Positions 22,184 to 34,029 of a stretch of 64,000 nt of DNA are shown here, one piece after another. The translations under genes were made by a program, and so were the position numbers. This stretch comes from Prosopocoilus inquinatus (Eukaryota; Arthropoda; Insecta; Coleoptera; Lucanidae): positions 42,890,101 to 42,954,100 of the forward strand of contig CM069872.1 of assembly GCA_036172665.1 (NCBI GenBank). The letters are read 5' to 3'. Under the pieces are notes generated by a model that saw only the letters and a list, made by a program, of their open reading frames with translations, was not told the origin of the DNA and made no database searches. Each line of letters begins with the position of its first letter. Positions within the stretch are counted from its first letter, which is position 1.

Positions 22184-23569
22184 GTATGTCGTCATTAAAT
22201 GCCAAAATGGACATGTCAACGTCAAAACGATGTGTAGTTGTTTTAAAGGCAACTTGTCCTCTTTTTTGATGGATGGATCTTTCTTTTTCTTTTTTTTTTT
22301 GGTCAATGTTCTCTTTTGTTCTCTTTTTTTCTATTTCTATTAAACGAATCGTTAATTTTTATTCGTTTCGCTCTTCTTGTCTGTTGGTACATACTAACGC
22401 AATCCTTCACTTTGTAAAAATGAGTTGTATTTTATTCATGAAGAATCTTTCTTTGAATCTCATTTCATTGTAGTTTTAGTTTCTATTTTGTATTTATTTT
22501 TTGAGCGCAGAAGAAATCAATTCTAGAAATGGCGCGGTATAGATTTTGCACTCTTGGTACATAAACCACTATGGATCGGCGCGTTACTAAAGAATGTATT
22601 CATTTAAAAATTAAAAGGTAACATTGAAAATTGCATAAAAAGAAGTACTAATAAATTCAGTCCAATATTTTTGATTCATTGCAGTCAGTTCTGCCATTTT
22701 CAAAATTTAATTCTATATGAATTGAAGAGCTTTCTATAATCACGTGAAGTCAATTTTAAGTTCCAAAATTCGAGTATTAAACAAGGTCAAAGGTTGTGGT
22801 AAATTGTGTAATTTTTTAACATGAAAAGCAAAAAATTGAACTTAAAAAAGTTCTTATTTACATCGCAAAAATGTAATCCGTAACAATGCATATTATTCAA
22901 AATTCTCAAGAATTCTTGATTTTCTTGCAATTCCGGGACAAAAGAAATGTTTTTCTGTTAGTAAAATCTAAATGTGTTCTTTAGAATAAAGTTTTAGGCA
23001 ACAAATTTACTTACAGAATAATTTATGTGCGGCCATTTACTCTTGAATAATGGCGCAAACGTGCTTCCGTTTCCTTTTTTTGCATGACTGAAGTCATCTT
23101 TATGATTTTCGCACTACGATCTAAACAATAATTTTTCATCTTCTCACCAAAAGTCAGTACTACTTGATTGTCACAAATATTTGTCAAAAAATGTACAGAA
23201 ACTGGTTTTACAAGACCACAATAATGCTGCCAATAATTTTCTGTTCCGTCTCAGTAGAACTTGAAGTTTATTCTTTGACTCCAACCTGTGTACCTGTGTT
23301 TACAGAGTAAATTGAAAAGCCCTTGAGCATTTTGTCACGTTTGAAAAGTCATATTCTACATTTGTTTTTTACTTTTCGATTTACACAAAATTCAACACGC
23401 GTATTTTAGGCAGAAATCGTTTAGTTGCATTTCACAGGTGCGGATATCGACACGGATCTAGCATGAATGACCGACCGACGCGACGCAACGTCTGCTGACG
23501 TTGCAAATCAAAGTCTCTTCGGTCAAGGAACGCACGCAAATTAACGTTGTAGTAGAGAGAATTTCATAT
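22184..23569. other. No recognisable gene
   Basis: AT-rich. The T/C-rich ORF at 22273-22473 lacks protein-like content. Confidence 0.4.
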
Positions 23570-23720
23570 TGAATCCGAGTCGCTCGACCTTACTTGCAGT
23601 GCTGTACCAGCGGAGCTTATTTCATTAAAAGCAATTAACGCGCTCGCCCTTTAACTGTGTTTCCGCCATTGGTAGTATAAAAGGGAAGCATTGTAAATCA
23701 ATGGAGGCAGTTAATAATTC
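23570..23720 (+). repeat. Interspersed repeat with TATA-like core, copy 1
   Basis: Similar to 49070-49270: ACTTGCA(G/A)TG(C/T)TG(T/C)ACCAGC, then ATTTCA(T/C)TAAAAGCAATTAA, then GGGAA and TGTAAATCA in the same order. This copy holds CCATTGG and TATAAAAGG (near 23665-23684), a promoter-like pair. Confidence 0.55.
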
Positions 23721-24710
23721 CTTATTGGATTATTATTATCATATTCAATATTAAAAATTGCGAAGAAGACAATCGTATTCAATTTTTTTAGGTTATATTA
23801 CTGTTTTGAAATTGAATTCAATTGAATTGAATTTCAGAGAAGCACAAGATTTTTTCCCTTTTCTCGCCCCCTGAAGAGTAACCAGTCTAAGCTCACTCAC
23901 TACACATAAAATTTTGAACATCCTCTACAATCTGATACAAACAGAATTAACAAAAGACGTGTAAGGCGTATAACATTAACAGCCTCACACGTATTTCCTT
24001 GGACTTAAAGGAGCGTATTCCTGAAATAATGGAAGTAAATTTAGCTGTCCTATTGTATTCCTGAAACGGAGGGTGCGGTGTACGTTATTGTACAAGTTCG
24101 TAGATGTAGATTGGGAGAGTGATAATGACGCAGGTGTTAACGCACACAAATGCCACTAATGTAGTTGCAACAATAAAGAACAATGCCAGATGTTTCCCTC
24201 ATTGAATCGAATTAGAACGTATCTTTAATGGTCTTCGCCTTTGACCCAATTTATTATTGTTTTACATATTTTCGTTTTTTCTCAAACCAAAAATAAAAAA
24301 GACCTGATTCATTGATTGTTATTACGAGAACTAACATAAAAATCGTAGGCTTGTACATTTCTTCTACAGGAAGGAAGGGTCTTTCGATATCGAGGCTTGA
24401 TGAACCGAAATTGTGTGAAAAGAGGGGGCGAATACGTACGTGAACATTTTACGAGATAGAAAATTGCCATCCTTTTTTTTTTCTGAAATAAATAAAATGC
24501 CTTCTTTAATAGCTCTAAATATTTAAGAAGTACTTTCAGCTCCTGCGAGTGATCGCTTTTTAATATAACCCGTGCACCTGGAAAAACCTAAATGAACGAG
24601 GAAGTGAGTTATTTATTCATGAAGACCTAATGTAGAACTGTTCGCGCTGAGTTCTCGCTTAAAATTGAGCTCTTCTGAGACTATGCCATAGTTAGAAAGC
24701 TTTTAGCAGC
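23721..24710. other. No recognisable gene
   Basis: Nothing supported. The 300 bp before 24711 is somewhat GC-richer than average. Confidence 0.4.
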
Positions 24711-25390
24711 ATGTTAACGTGCTTGCTTGGATCGATGAGCTCGTTGCCCGCAGACTTATCCGTCTCCATCAATGACATGCAGCTTAAAGCTAACAAATTT
24801 CCGATCTATCAGAACTGTTACGGCCACAACAATCTAGGGCTTGTCAAGAGCATGCCTTCTTCTTTTACTAATGAAGACGACGACAAAGTTTTTTTTTATT
24901 TGATCATAAAGAGAGCAGACTTTCTTGGCTTTTCTAATTGCCTTCAGATTGTTCGAGGTAATTATAAGAGGAACGACAAGTTAATGATCCCTTCCAAAAT
25001 TTTGAGTTTATTTTGTATATTCAATTTGATTCATGTCTAAATTTACTTACTTTTTTCTGAAATCGTAAAAGCAAGCAAATCAAAATAATTTATACGTCTC
25101 GTTTGCTACTTTGTGAGGACATGCAGTAAAGTCATTTCCTTGATATCAACAGTTGTTGTTGTAGTTTCACAGGTGGCGTGACCACACAATTCCGTTTCCG
25201 TGGTTCCGTCAATCAAGACCAACCTGGCTGGCAACCACAATCAGGATGTAAAATTACGGACACACAACAAGCGCCGGTTTCTATTATTGGCACCGGTCGA
25301 ATGAACCGGCGGCGGTGTTACTTTTATCGACCAAGAAACAAACCAACCGGGGCTCTCTTTCCTCGTTCTCTCTGCAACGCTTCAATTTAA
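24711..25390 (+). CDS. Candidate two-exon gene of unknown function
   Basis: A frame from ATG at 24711 (MLTCLLGSMSSLPADLSVSI...) is open past CGAG|GTAATT, a fair donor at 24958. A pyrimidine-containing acceptor TTTCACAG ends at 25172. Joining at these sites keeps the frame (phase 1) and continues through TTQFRFRGSVNQDQPGWQPQ to a stop at 25388-25390, about 154 residues. Codon choice in both pieces is less AT-biased than the surroundings. There is no recognised domain; the first 15 residues are hydrophobic but not a clear signal peptide. A frame match across a chosen intron happens by chance one time in three, so the model is tentative. Confidence 0.22.
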
Positions 25391-25495
25391 TCCGATTAAT
25401 ATCGGCGCGTATTTTTGCTTTGTCGGGCGAATCGTAAAACCCGTTTATACGCCCCGGTTATAAATGAATATGTTCCCGAAATAGATTCTTTATTA

Positions 25496-26112
25496 AAGTT
25501 CGCGGCAACTAATCTTAACTTTATTATGGTGTAGTAATAATTTTTGGCGTTTTACAACGCGCTTCACCGATGACGACGAACATTCTTGGAACTACCAAGT
25601 CCAAGAATCAAACACGCAAATTATCACGAATCATATGTTTGGGTATCTAACATAAATAAAACCAGTGAATATTTTATGGCATCAAAAGGAAAAATAACTG
25701 TTTCATTAAATTTTGCGTAGCGTATTGTACGTCATCAAAAGCAATTGAACATTCTTTTAGATTTATAGACAATACAATCTCAAGCAGTGCTGCTAGGCTA
25801 ATGTGTCTCTGATAAGACTTACAGTGGATATATTTTTAAATAGGATGCGTAAGTTACGTAACTAACAAGTTACTCTTGCCCGCTCCCGATCTCCCACTAA
25901 TAATAACGCGTTTACTTGATCCTCCAAATAAAACATTAGGGCTTCGTTAGCAATTACATCATTATTTGTCCAAAAGCTCTCGACAGCTAATGTTAAGCTT
26001 ATTACCATGCAGTAATAATTTTTGTTTGGCTTTTGCAATGCGCGTTTCACAGACGAAGATGAAGATTCTTGGAACTACCGAGTACATAAATCAAATACAC
26101 AGATAATACAGG
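25496..26112. repeat. Direct duplication (~140 bp) separated by ~340 bp
   Basis: The segments 25496-25635 and 25972-26112 are diverged copies. They share GTAGTAATAATTTTTG, TTTTACAACGCGC/TTTTGCAATGCGC, TTCTTGGAACTACC(A/G)AGT and AATCAAA(C/T)AC in order. Confidence 0.7.
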
Positions 26113-26825
26113 CGCCCCCATCAAAATAAAAAAAAATATATTTCACAAGCACTGAAGAAAAATCAAACATATTTGATCTGCTCTAAACTAATAAACAACT
26201 AATAAATAATCTCTAACTTACGATTTTAGACTTCGAAAATTCACATAAAAAAGACGTCAGAAAATTTTCCTTAACATCTCACTTTTCGAGACGTTTTGCT
26301 TTTGAATTTGTAACCTTTTGAATATTTAATTAACTTCCACAAGGTTTTTAGCAGCCTTGCTCCGGACGCAAATTGCCGGAGCTTTTTAGGAAAGCTTTCT
26401 TTGCAAACAGACGGGACGGCATTTTAAAGACGGAGTGAAACGCGGGCACGGTATTTTAATGCTGGAAATGTTTTTAATGTAAACAAGTCGGACACCCGGC
26501 GGTATTATTCACCGCGTTGCTGGGATTTTTATTTAAAAAAAAAAAATATTTTACGCGATTTGCAACCCGCCCGAGCGATAATTTGGAGCTTAAGCTTTTA
26601 AATCGTGTTATTTGGAGAGCCTGCGGACAGGTGAAAATAATTTTAATAACGTTTGCTGTTTGAATACAAGTTGTTTTCGTTCTTGCTAATTTTGAGTTGC
26701 TTGTGAAGGAGTAGCTCACGAGAATTTTGACTTATAAAGGAAACTATTTAATATTCAAATAACAAAGTATTCGAGACTACAATTATACCTAATTATAACA
26801 ATAATGCTGATTTCTTTTGTAATAT

Positions 26826-26969
26826 ACAGGGAACGGAATTGTATATTTTGTTCGATTAAATAAGAACGAGGCGGCAAACATATAAAACTCCAGCGACGTG
26901 TGAATACGCACACTTTCGTTGCCGCCTCGTTCGAAATAGTCCGAACGAAATATATAGTTCCGTCCTGTA
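26826..26969. mobile_element. MITE with ACAGG(GA)ACGGAA ends
   Basis: Two ~50-bp inverted arms: ACAGGGAACGGAATTGTATATTTTGTTCG with AAGAACGAGGCGGCAA, mirrored by TTGCCGCCTCGTTCG and CGAACGAAATATATAGTTCCGTCCTGT. It has no coding capacity. TA-rich flanks make the target duplication ambiguous. Confidence 0.7.
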
Positions 26970-28239
26970 GTAATACAGGATAAAAAATTATGAAACGTCA
27001 TCAAACGATCATCTTTTGCTATAAGTAATTCAAAAAAGTAAAATTACTTTACCTTAAACTTAAATTAAGGACATTACACGCGATATCTTTAACAAGGAAA
27101 AAGATAAGCCTATGTAATTATTTTGTGATGTTTTCAACCACATAATACTTTGGATAGTAGTTTTATATACAGTATAGGGAAATTCGTATCATATTGTTAC
27201 AAATTTATGGGCTTAGGCTCTGACGTATGAGACGGGCCGGCGCCGGGTGCTAATCGTTACAATATATTATAACAGTAGATGCGTTCGGAAACTACAGTCT
27301 TTTCTTATTGTTAGCCGACAGGTGAGATAGTATGAGCATTAGGAATTGTCAGTATATTACAGATAGACGAAGTACAAGACAAAATATCCTATGGAAATTC
27401 CATACATAAATCCATGGAAATCTCAGTGCAAAGATATTGCGGTTACTTTCGAATAACGAATGCGCAATTAAGGGTAAGCTACTTAAGGTAATTCGCACTA
27501 ATCGCATGCAGATGAAAGTCGGCTGAAAATAGCAACGATCGCATGTATTTTCAGCGCAACAACAAAACGTAGTATGAAATTTATAATAGTAAATTACAGC
27601 ATGCAAACACCGAAGCGCACGTGAAACACGTAATAGCGAGGACAAACAAACCGCACCCACGTTACCCCCGGGCGAAAAAAACGAGTGGATATCCTTTCGG
27701 GGAAGATGTACATTTGTTTTCTCCCCGTTTTTCCGTTCCACCCAAGCACCTATTTGTTTTCCCGACCGACGTTTATTTCGCACGGAGAAAGTGAAACGGT
27801 ACACCGGATTCTATTTATAGTTTCTAATATTCCCGGCGGCCGAAAACTATGACGGGATTTAATCGCTTCGAGTTGTGTGTTAGGTTTATACTGGAAAACG
27901 TTCTCATTTAAATAATCTCATTAAAATTAAGAAGGCCAATTTACATACAAATGTGTAGCACAAAGCAAAACATTGCGTTCAGTTATAAGCAAAAAACAAA
28001 AGGGAGGAAAATAATACAGTACACAGAAGTTTAAAAAATGAAAAAATCAGTTACTATTACTAACTCCCATGACTTTTCCGTGTACAAAATAAGCGTATAT
28101 CTCAAATATGGAGCCTGTTAAATGATATACTCCTAATAGTTTAATACTACAGGCGTACTGACTCTTGACTTCGAGTTTTTCCATTCTTCTTCGCTACTTT
28201 CTCCAGTCCTTGGCCTCCTCTTTCCAATCAGTTACTCTT
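26970..28239. other. No recognisable gene; GC-richer patch
   Basis: The 27230-27860 interval is GC-richer than its surroundings and holds a 151-codon minus-strand frame (27349-27804) without recognisable domains; its cysteine/leucine-rich sequence does not convince me that it is a gene. Confidence 0.35.
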
Positions 28240-28308
28240 ACTTATCTCACATCCCTTTGAACTTTTTCCAGCCATCTCTTCCTGGGACATCCACTTCTTT
28301 TTCCTCCT

Positions 28309-28912
28309 AATAGAACTATTTTTACCAACCTGTCTTCAGACATCCTGCCTATATGTCCTGACCATCTTGCCCTTTGCGCTCTCACAGTTTGGGTAACACT
28401 TGGTTTTTTATAGAGTTCTTGTAATATATTGTGTGTTCTTCTTCTATGCTCTCCGTCTAATTTTTTCCCTTCATAGATCTTCCTCAATATCCTTCGTTCC
28501 CACATTTCAGGTGTCGTTTCTTCTTTTCTATTCATTGTTCAACAGTTTCATTAGAGTCTGATACAGTTTGACTTTTTACTTTTACTCTTCTTCTTCTTCT
28601 TCCTCTTAATAAAACTCATTTTACCCACCTGTCAACATCCTGGCTACATCTCCTAACCTTCATGCCCTTTGCGCCCTCATCGTTTGGGTAATACTTGATT
28701 TTTTATGCAATATTGCTTGTTCTTCTTCAGTGCTCCTCCTCTACTTTTTTCCCTCCGGAGATCTTCGTCAATATCCTTTGTTCCCACATTTCGGGTGTTG
28801 TTTCTTCTTTTCTTTTCATTATCCAACGGTTTTATTACTGCCTGATACAGTTTTACTTTCTACTTTTACTCTTCTTCTTCTTCTTCTTCTTCTTCTTCTT
28901 CTTCTTCTTCTT

Positions 28913-28943
<31 letters not shown>

Positions 28944-29150
28944 ATAAAATTCCTTTTATCCACCTGTCAACATCCTGGCTACATTTCCTAACTATCTTGC
29001 CCTTTGCACCCTCACCGTTTGGGTAATACTTGTTTTTTTTTTATGGAAAATTGCTTGTTCTTCTTCTCTGCACTTCGTCTCCTTTTTTCCCTCCGGAGAC
29101 CTTCGTCAATGTCCTTCGTTCTCACATTTCTTCTTCTTCTCTTCTAGCGC
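28309..29150 (-). repeat. Triplicated LINE 3' segment with (CTT)n expansion
   Basis: Three successive copies of a ~300-bp LINE segment start at about 28309, 28607 and 28943. Each begins AATA(A/G)AA(C/T)T...ACC(A/C)ACCTGTC and continues through CTTGCCCTTTGC, GTTTGGGTAA and TGTTCTTCTTC. A (CTT)n run at the end of unit 2 is expanded to 70+ bp (28870-28942); unit 1 has a short CTT run at the same place (near 28586). Confidence 0.8.
28870..28942. repeat. (CTT)n microsatellite
   Basis: About 24 uninterrupted TTC repeats. They produce long apparent Phe and Leu runs in two plus-strand frames that should not be annotated. Confidence 0.95.
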
Positions 29151-30310
29151 TTTAAAAGTAGTAATCTGATTTGGCAGTTAGTGGGTACCATATCGCCAGC
29201 ATAAGCTAGACATTGATATATCTGTTTCCGTATATTAAGCCTCTTGTTTTTATACCGCTAAGAATGACCCTTGCATGAGGTTGAACAGTCTGTGGATAGT
29301 GGGTCTCCTTGCCTTAGACCCATTTTTACTAAGGAACTTTCTGACACTCTGTTTCCTGTTTTCGCAAGTGTCATTTCTACTGGGTTTCTTCATTTTATAG
29401 TTTTCTTCTTCTGGTAGATCATACGCCTTCTTGTAATCGGCGGATACCAAACCATTCATAGCTGTAGATTACTTTGGAATTGCTTTATGGTAGAGATTTG
29501 GTCTCCCGTTGATTTTCCTAACTTAAAACCTTCTTGGTACTCTCTTACGTTCTTATTTTTTTGCTTCTTTTAGAAGACGTCTTCTTTAGACGTCTTCTGA
29601 TGACCGTTGTCACATTCAGAAGTGTTATGTCTCGATAATTATTGTTGCAGCTGTTTTGCGTTCCTTTTTTTTGTAGCGGTAAGATAAATACCTTATTCCA
29701 TTCTTCTGGCATTCATTCCAATTCCCAGGTTGTTGCTATCACCTCCCATATTCTCATATTCTAGAGATTACTGTTTTCGCTCTATATTTGAATGTTTCTG
29801 CAGGTATATCGATCTCGCCCGCGCTTTTCTTTTTTTTTTCTTTTTTCTTAAATTGATTGATCCATGCTTTCCTTTACTTCTTCCTCAAGTGGTGCTTCCT
29901 CTTTAAGATTATACATCTCATTTCCTTTCATAACCTTTTCTTCACGTTCTTGTTCTTCCTCTGTTTCCACATTATCATTCAGCAATTCCTCGAAATATTA
30001 GGTTAAACTGATTAATTTCTCTCCTGTATCTCCACAACTAGCAAATCTTCTTCGTTTTTAAGATAAAAGCATACTGTCCTTTATTTTTCTTTATTTCCTT
30101 ATAAAAATTTCGTATCTCCTTGCTTTTGTACGCTTCTGCTACTCTGTCTAATTCCTAATCTACATGGCTTCTCTTCACTTTTCTGCACATTGTTATTACC
30201 ACTTTTCTTGCTAGTTCGTATTATTTCTTGCTTTCTACATTTTGCACCTGAAAAGTATCAGTGTATTTTAATGTGATTTGTTTCATTATTTCATTCATCG
30301 AGATTATTCT

Positions 30311-30936
30311 TTACAGACCTCGTTTTTGAGCAATCCAAAAATTGAAAAGTCTGACGATAAGAGCTGGTGCTCGAAGAAGGAGAAACTCTAGAAACCCCAA
30401 ATCTTCTGGAGTGGCAAGAGCTGTACCTCCATCTTAAGAAGAAATCAGCTTTGAATTAATTCATCGGAATAAACCTGTTCTAAAAATAATGCCAATAATG
30501 GTTCCCTAGAAGATTGAAAGAATATTATCATCTCTATTATTCTACGACATTATACGAGTAACTATGTGTATAGGAGCCCCCATTGAAAATGCGTGGTTTG
30601 CCAACAAACAACAGTTTTTCTTTTCTTTCTTCATAACGAAGAACGTCATCGTTGTTTAAGTTTCTCTGGAAGTTGCAAGATTTCTTGCACTAGGGAGACT
30701 TTGATTGGATGAATATACAAAACATCTTTTGAAAATTCTAATAGTACTGCAGGATACGTTACTTTGAACTGTTAAACGACATAATGACGAATAGGATTAT
30801 CTTCAAAAAGCGCCCCCTCTCATCCGAACACGTTTGCGTTAGTTTGTGATCTTCCTTTCTCTTGTTTGAAGTCTTTTCACAATTCGACCTCTTTCTACAA
30901 CAATTTTATTGGGAAACTTCAGTCAAAACTGTGCTT
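30311..30936. other. No recognisable feature
   Basis: No gene or repeat supported here. Confidence 0.4.
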
Positions 30937-31068
30937 TAGGGCTGGTTTTTCAATTACAAGTTAACTTTAACCTTCAGTTTATTTCCATGGAAACAATTGT
31001 CTTCGTACTTGTTACCATGAAAATAAACCGAGAGTTAGGGTTAACCTGTGGTCGAAAAACCAGGTCTA
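30937..31068. mobile_element. Palindromic MITE, GGGCC-GTTTTTC family, copy 2
   Basis: GGGCTGGTTTTTC starts after a TA, and GAAAAACCAGGTC is followed by TA. The inner arms AACTTTAACC, AGTTTATTTCCATGG are mirrored by CCATGAAAATAAAC and GGGTTAACCTG. Same family as 18249-18380. Confidence 0.72.
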
Positions 31069-32333
31069 ATATACATGAATTAACGTTCTTGTTTTAGCCA
31101 AATGGAAAATTGACATTCTTCTTTTACCCAAGCTTTCACATCGAAAATAGATCTCGATAATAAAAGTATGTTATTTTTTTCGCGTACCAGCTTAAATTAA
31201 TAAACCCTTGTTTCTACCTTCCCATAAATTTAACCAACCTAATAGACGTCGATGAGTCCAGCGACAGAACTAGCTAGATCAAAAAGAGTAGAGCAGCATA
31301 AAAAACTGTCATGTAAAGAAATGTAAAGAAAAGTTGCAACTATTTTGTATGCAAAAAGCTACTTGAATATGATATGATAAAGTGAGTGAAATTTATTTTA
31401 TAAATTTTATTTACAATAAAGACAAACAACAAGAGTTAGTGGTTTGCAGACATAATAGAAAAACAGAATGAAAATGTTTAAATGAAGATAAATAAAAGTA
31501 AAACCTGAAGCTGACGTACATCATTTTTGAAATTCCATATACAAAGGATAAAACAAGCAAAAAGAAACCTTGGAAGTTTTTCTTTAAACTAATTCGTATT
31601 GTGGAGAATCTTTTATGCTTAAAACAATAGGTACTTTTCATATTTTTTTGCTGCAAAGTAAAATATTATTTGTAGCTCAAAAAATCTTTCCCGGCCATGG
31701 CGATAAAGTCCGATGTTGCCTGAAGCAAATAAATCCCAGAATCTAGACGCGTTTCCATGGAAACTCGCCGGACCATCATCATCAAAATGAAACCTACCCA
31801 ACGCAGAGCACGTTGCTTGTAGCTGAAAGGTGAGGAACCTGCTGAAACATATTGTACATCAGGGATTCCGTGCTTTATTTTCAGCTGTAAAATTAAGGCT
31901 TCCAACCTAATATTAATTTTCATCCGAATAATTCCATCCAGAAGGTTTAATTACATCAAATGCTAACATTTTTTTTGTTTGAAAAACACGTTTCCATCCA
32001 GGGATGGTTTACCGCCGGCTTTGAAATTATTATTACCGCAACTTCCCTCATTTACGTACGCCACTGAAACTCTCCGATATCGTTTCATTATTTCACCTTA
32101 ATTATAATTACAAGTTTCGTGTCTAATTGGGTAGGCGCTATATAAATAGCCCATGATATCACGCTGCAACCTGCTTGACAAAGTTTTAATTGAAATTAAC
32201 TGCCGAGCACGCTCTTTACTTCTTCTTTAATTGATTGCAGTTTTTAATGGACAATGCTTTAATGAACGCTTAATGTTATTTCTGCATCAATTTACCAACT
32301 CATTTATTTTACTATTTTCATAACTATACTCTG
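31069..32333. other. No recognisable gene
   Basis: The small minus-strand frames at 31411-31923 overlap one another and show no family resemblance. Confidence 0.4.
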
Positions 32334-32466
32334 TTTTTTTTCATTCGGGGGAGTACTTTGAAATTTTGTTGAGCTTTCACAATAGTAGCAGGTAGCGGAA
32401 TTGACTAATGGCAAAGCTTGTTTTTAGCGCCAAAATTTCAAAGTACTCCTCGAATTAAAAAACAAT
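32334..32466. mobile_element. MITE-like inverted repeat
   Basis: CATTCGGGGGAGTACTTTG plus AAATTTTG is mirrored by CAAAATTT plus CAAAGTACTCCTCGAAT about 60 bp later, with T- and A-runs outside. A short non-coding fold-back element is the simplest reading. Confidence 0.65.
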
Positions 32467-33635
32467 AAGTGTTACATAACTACTACATATTTAATTTAAA
32501 GAATGTCAAATAAATGTAATATAAAAGCTCTGCCCCAATTTTACTTGCGAAGTTTTGTTCACTTATTTACAAACTTTCTACATTTATGCCCGCACATAAA
32601 TAATATCATCCAAGATTCTGCTGCTTCAAGCAGCAGATAAACCCGCACGAAACTATTTTAATCCGAGCTTTACGTTCCCCGGATAGTACTAAGGTTGAAA
32701 TTAGAAATCGCTCGAAAGTTTTCACCAGTGTTTCTTAAAGCGTGTTTCTTTCAAAACCCAAGAATCCCCTTGAGAACATTTTAGAAATTTCATCTCCCCC
32801 TTAAATAGTACATAGGAAAATTACCGGCAATTAATAATAGTACCAATCTTAGCAGTAGAGAATCAACGACGCTGAGTCCGAGAATTTGAAGTCCGTTTGC
32901 GTAATTAATGGCTTTTTTTATGGGCGAAGGGCGCAATTTTACATATGTTATTAGCATTTATTATTTCATCGTGTTATACATAATTTACATACATATAACG
33001 TGCACTATTGTATTAAGTTGGCAAATCATGTAATATGACTTTAATTTAGCTGCTTTACTAGAAGGGACCTGACAAATGAGTTGGTATTGCAGAGTAGAGA
33101 ACACGTTACAGCTAAACCTACTTATTTCCGAACTAAACGAAAACACACGTCTATTCACGATTTAATTGGAAACCTAAGACCGATTTAATTTGGATTAGTC
33201 TAGAAATTTTATAAAAGGAACCTTTAAGTAGTTTAGCAAGATCGAATTCTAAACGGAAATATAGGCCGCAGTACGTAATTTGACTAAACATTTAGGGGAA
33301 AGTTCAAAATTGAATTGCGAATCTCATTCGGGGATTTACCGGCGCTGTTTTTGCGATTTTTTTTGCCGGTGTGGGAACGTAATTTGAAAAGCAAGTGTCA
33401 CAAAGCTTGGATATTTCGCCGTAAGCTATCGCATGTTATTGCGCCTTGCGTGTGTGCGAGTTTTCAATTCAGCTTTTATTTATACATAGCTGCCGGGCCT
33501 CTTTTTGTTCTCATATTAGGTATACGAAAGCTTCGACATTATACATGTTTTTTTAAACGAACAAACGTGCACAGATTAAAAAAAAATGTTTTATGCAATT
33601 GTTTCTAATAAACTTTGAGTTATTTTAATCATTCT
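32467..33635. other. No recognisable gene
   Basis: Contains a short perfect hairpin CTGCTGCTT-C-AAGCAGCAG near 32620. The ORF at 33315-33608 is not convincing. Confidence 0.4.
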
Positions 33636-33832
33636 AGTACAATTCACCGTCGCGAATTTACCTTTGCCAATTCGCCGTCGCCGATTCGCTATACATGAAC
33701 AGTATATTAAACCATAAGTTACAGAAAGCAGTCAAGCAAAATAGAAAAAGAATTTTAAAGCATTCAAAATTCATTAACTTGCTGAATAAAACTATGACTC
33801 GCGACGGTAAATTGGCCCGACGTCGAATTAGG
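33636..33832. mobile_element. Short fold-back element of CGCCGTCG repeats
   Basis: The left end has AATTCACCGTCGCG, CCAATTCGCCGTCGCCGATTCGC. The right end has the inverse, CGCGACGGTAAATTGG and CGACGTCGAATT. This is the same building block as the larger element at 45767-46575, with similar inner sequence (AAAGC...AATAAA...CTATGACTCGCGACGG). No clear target duplication, so it may be truncated. Confidence 0.6.
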
Positions 33833-34029
33833 TATACAGCGAACTGATATCAAATCAAATCCTCTCGTGTTCTCTTTGTCGTATATTTGAGGGTCAAGAA
33901 TGTTACGATGTGCGTAAATTAAGTAATGAGACTGATTTATTCAATTTTTTCATTCGAATGGAATTATTCAATATTATTTCCAAAATTAGTATATGAGAAG
34001 TTATCTATTTGATTTTTGAAGTTATGTAT
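33833..34029. other. Spacer
   Basis: No feature seen. Confidence 0.4.

Larger units (their letters stand above)
28240..30310 (-). pseudogene. Decayed non-LTR retrotransposon (LINE) ORF2
   Basis: Minus-strand pieces appear in ORF2 order. Near 29870-30000 is YFEELLND followed by an acidic EEE run and LEEEVKESM, the region before the RT domain. At 29400-29460 is DYKKAYD, the RT motif with the first catalytic Asp. At 29250-29350 is FLSKNGSKARRPTIHRLFNLM, matching xLVKTGLRQGDPLSxxLFNLM with the G-D core eroded. At 28242-28535 is WERRILRKIYEGKK...RRRTHNILQELYKKPSVTQTVRAQRARWSGHIGRM, the classical C-terminal tail, ending GCPRKRW. The FADD motif was not found, and many stops and an internal repeat expansion show the element is dead. 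Confidence 0.75.

Noticed and set aside
27349..27804. 151-codon minus-strand ORF
   Set aside because: No domain, no splice or promoter context, odd cysteine/arginine mixture. Possible but unsupported.
28695..29026. Plus-strand ORFs of ~98 codons with long Phe or Leu runs
   Set aside because: They are translations of the (CTT)n microsatellite and of antisense LINE sequence.
29594..29620. CTGATGA as another hammerhead core
   Set aside because: No GAAA with a stem II at the right distance. Other CTGATGA sites (for example near 39757) also fail.
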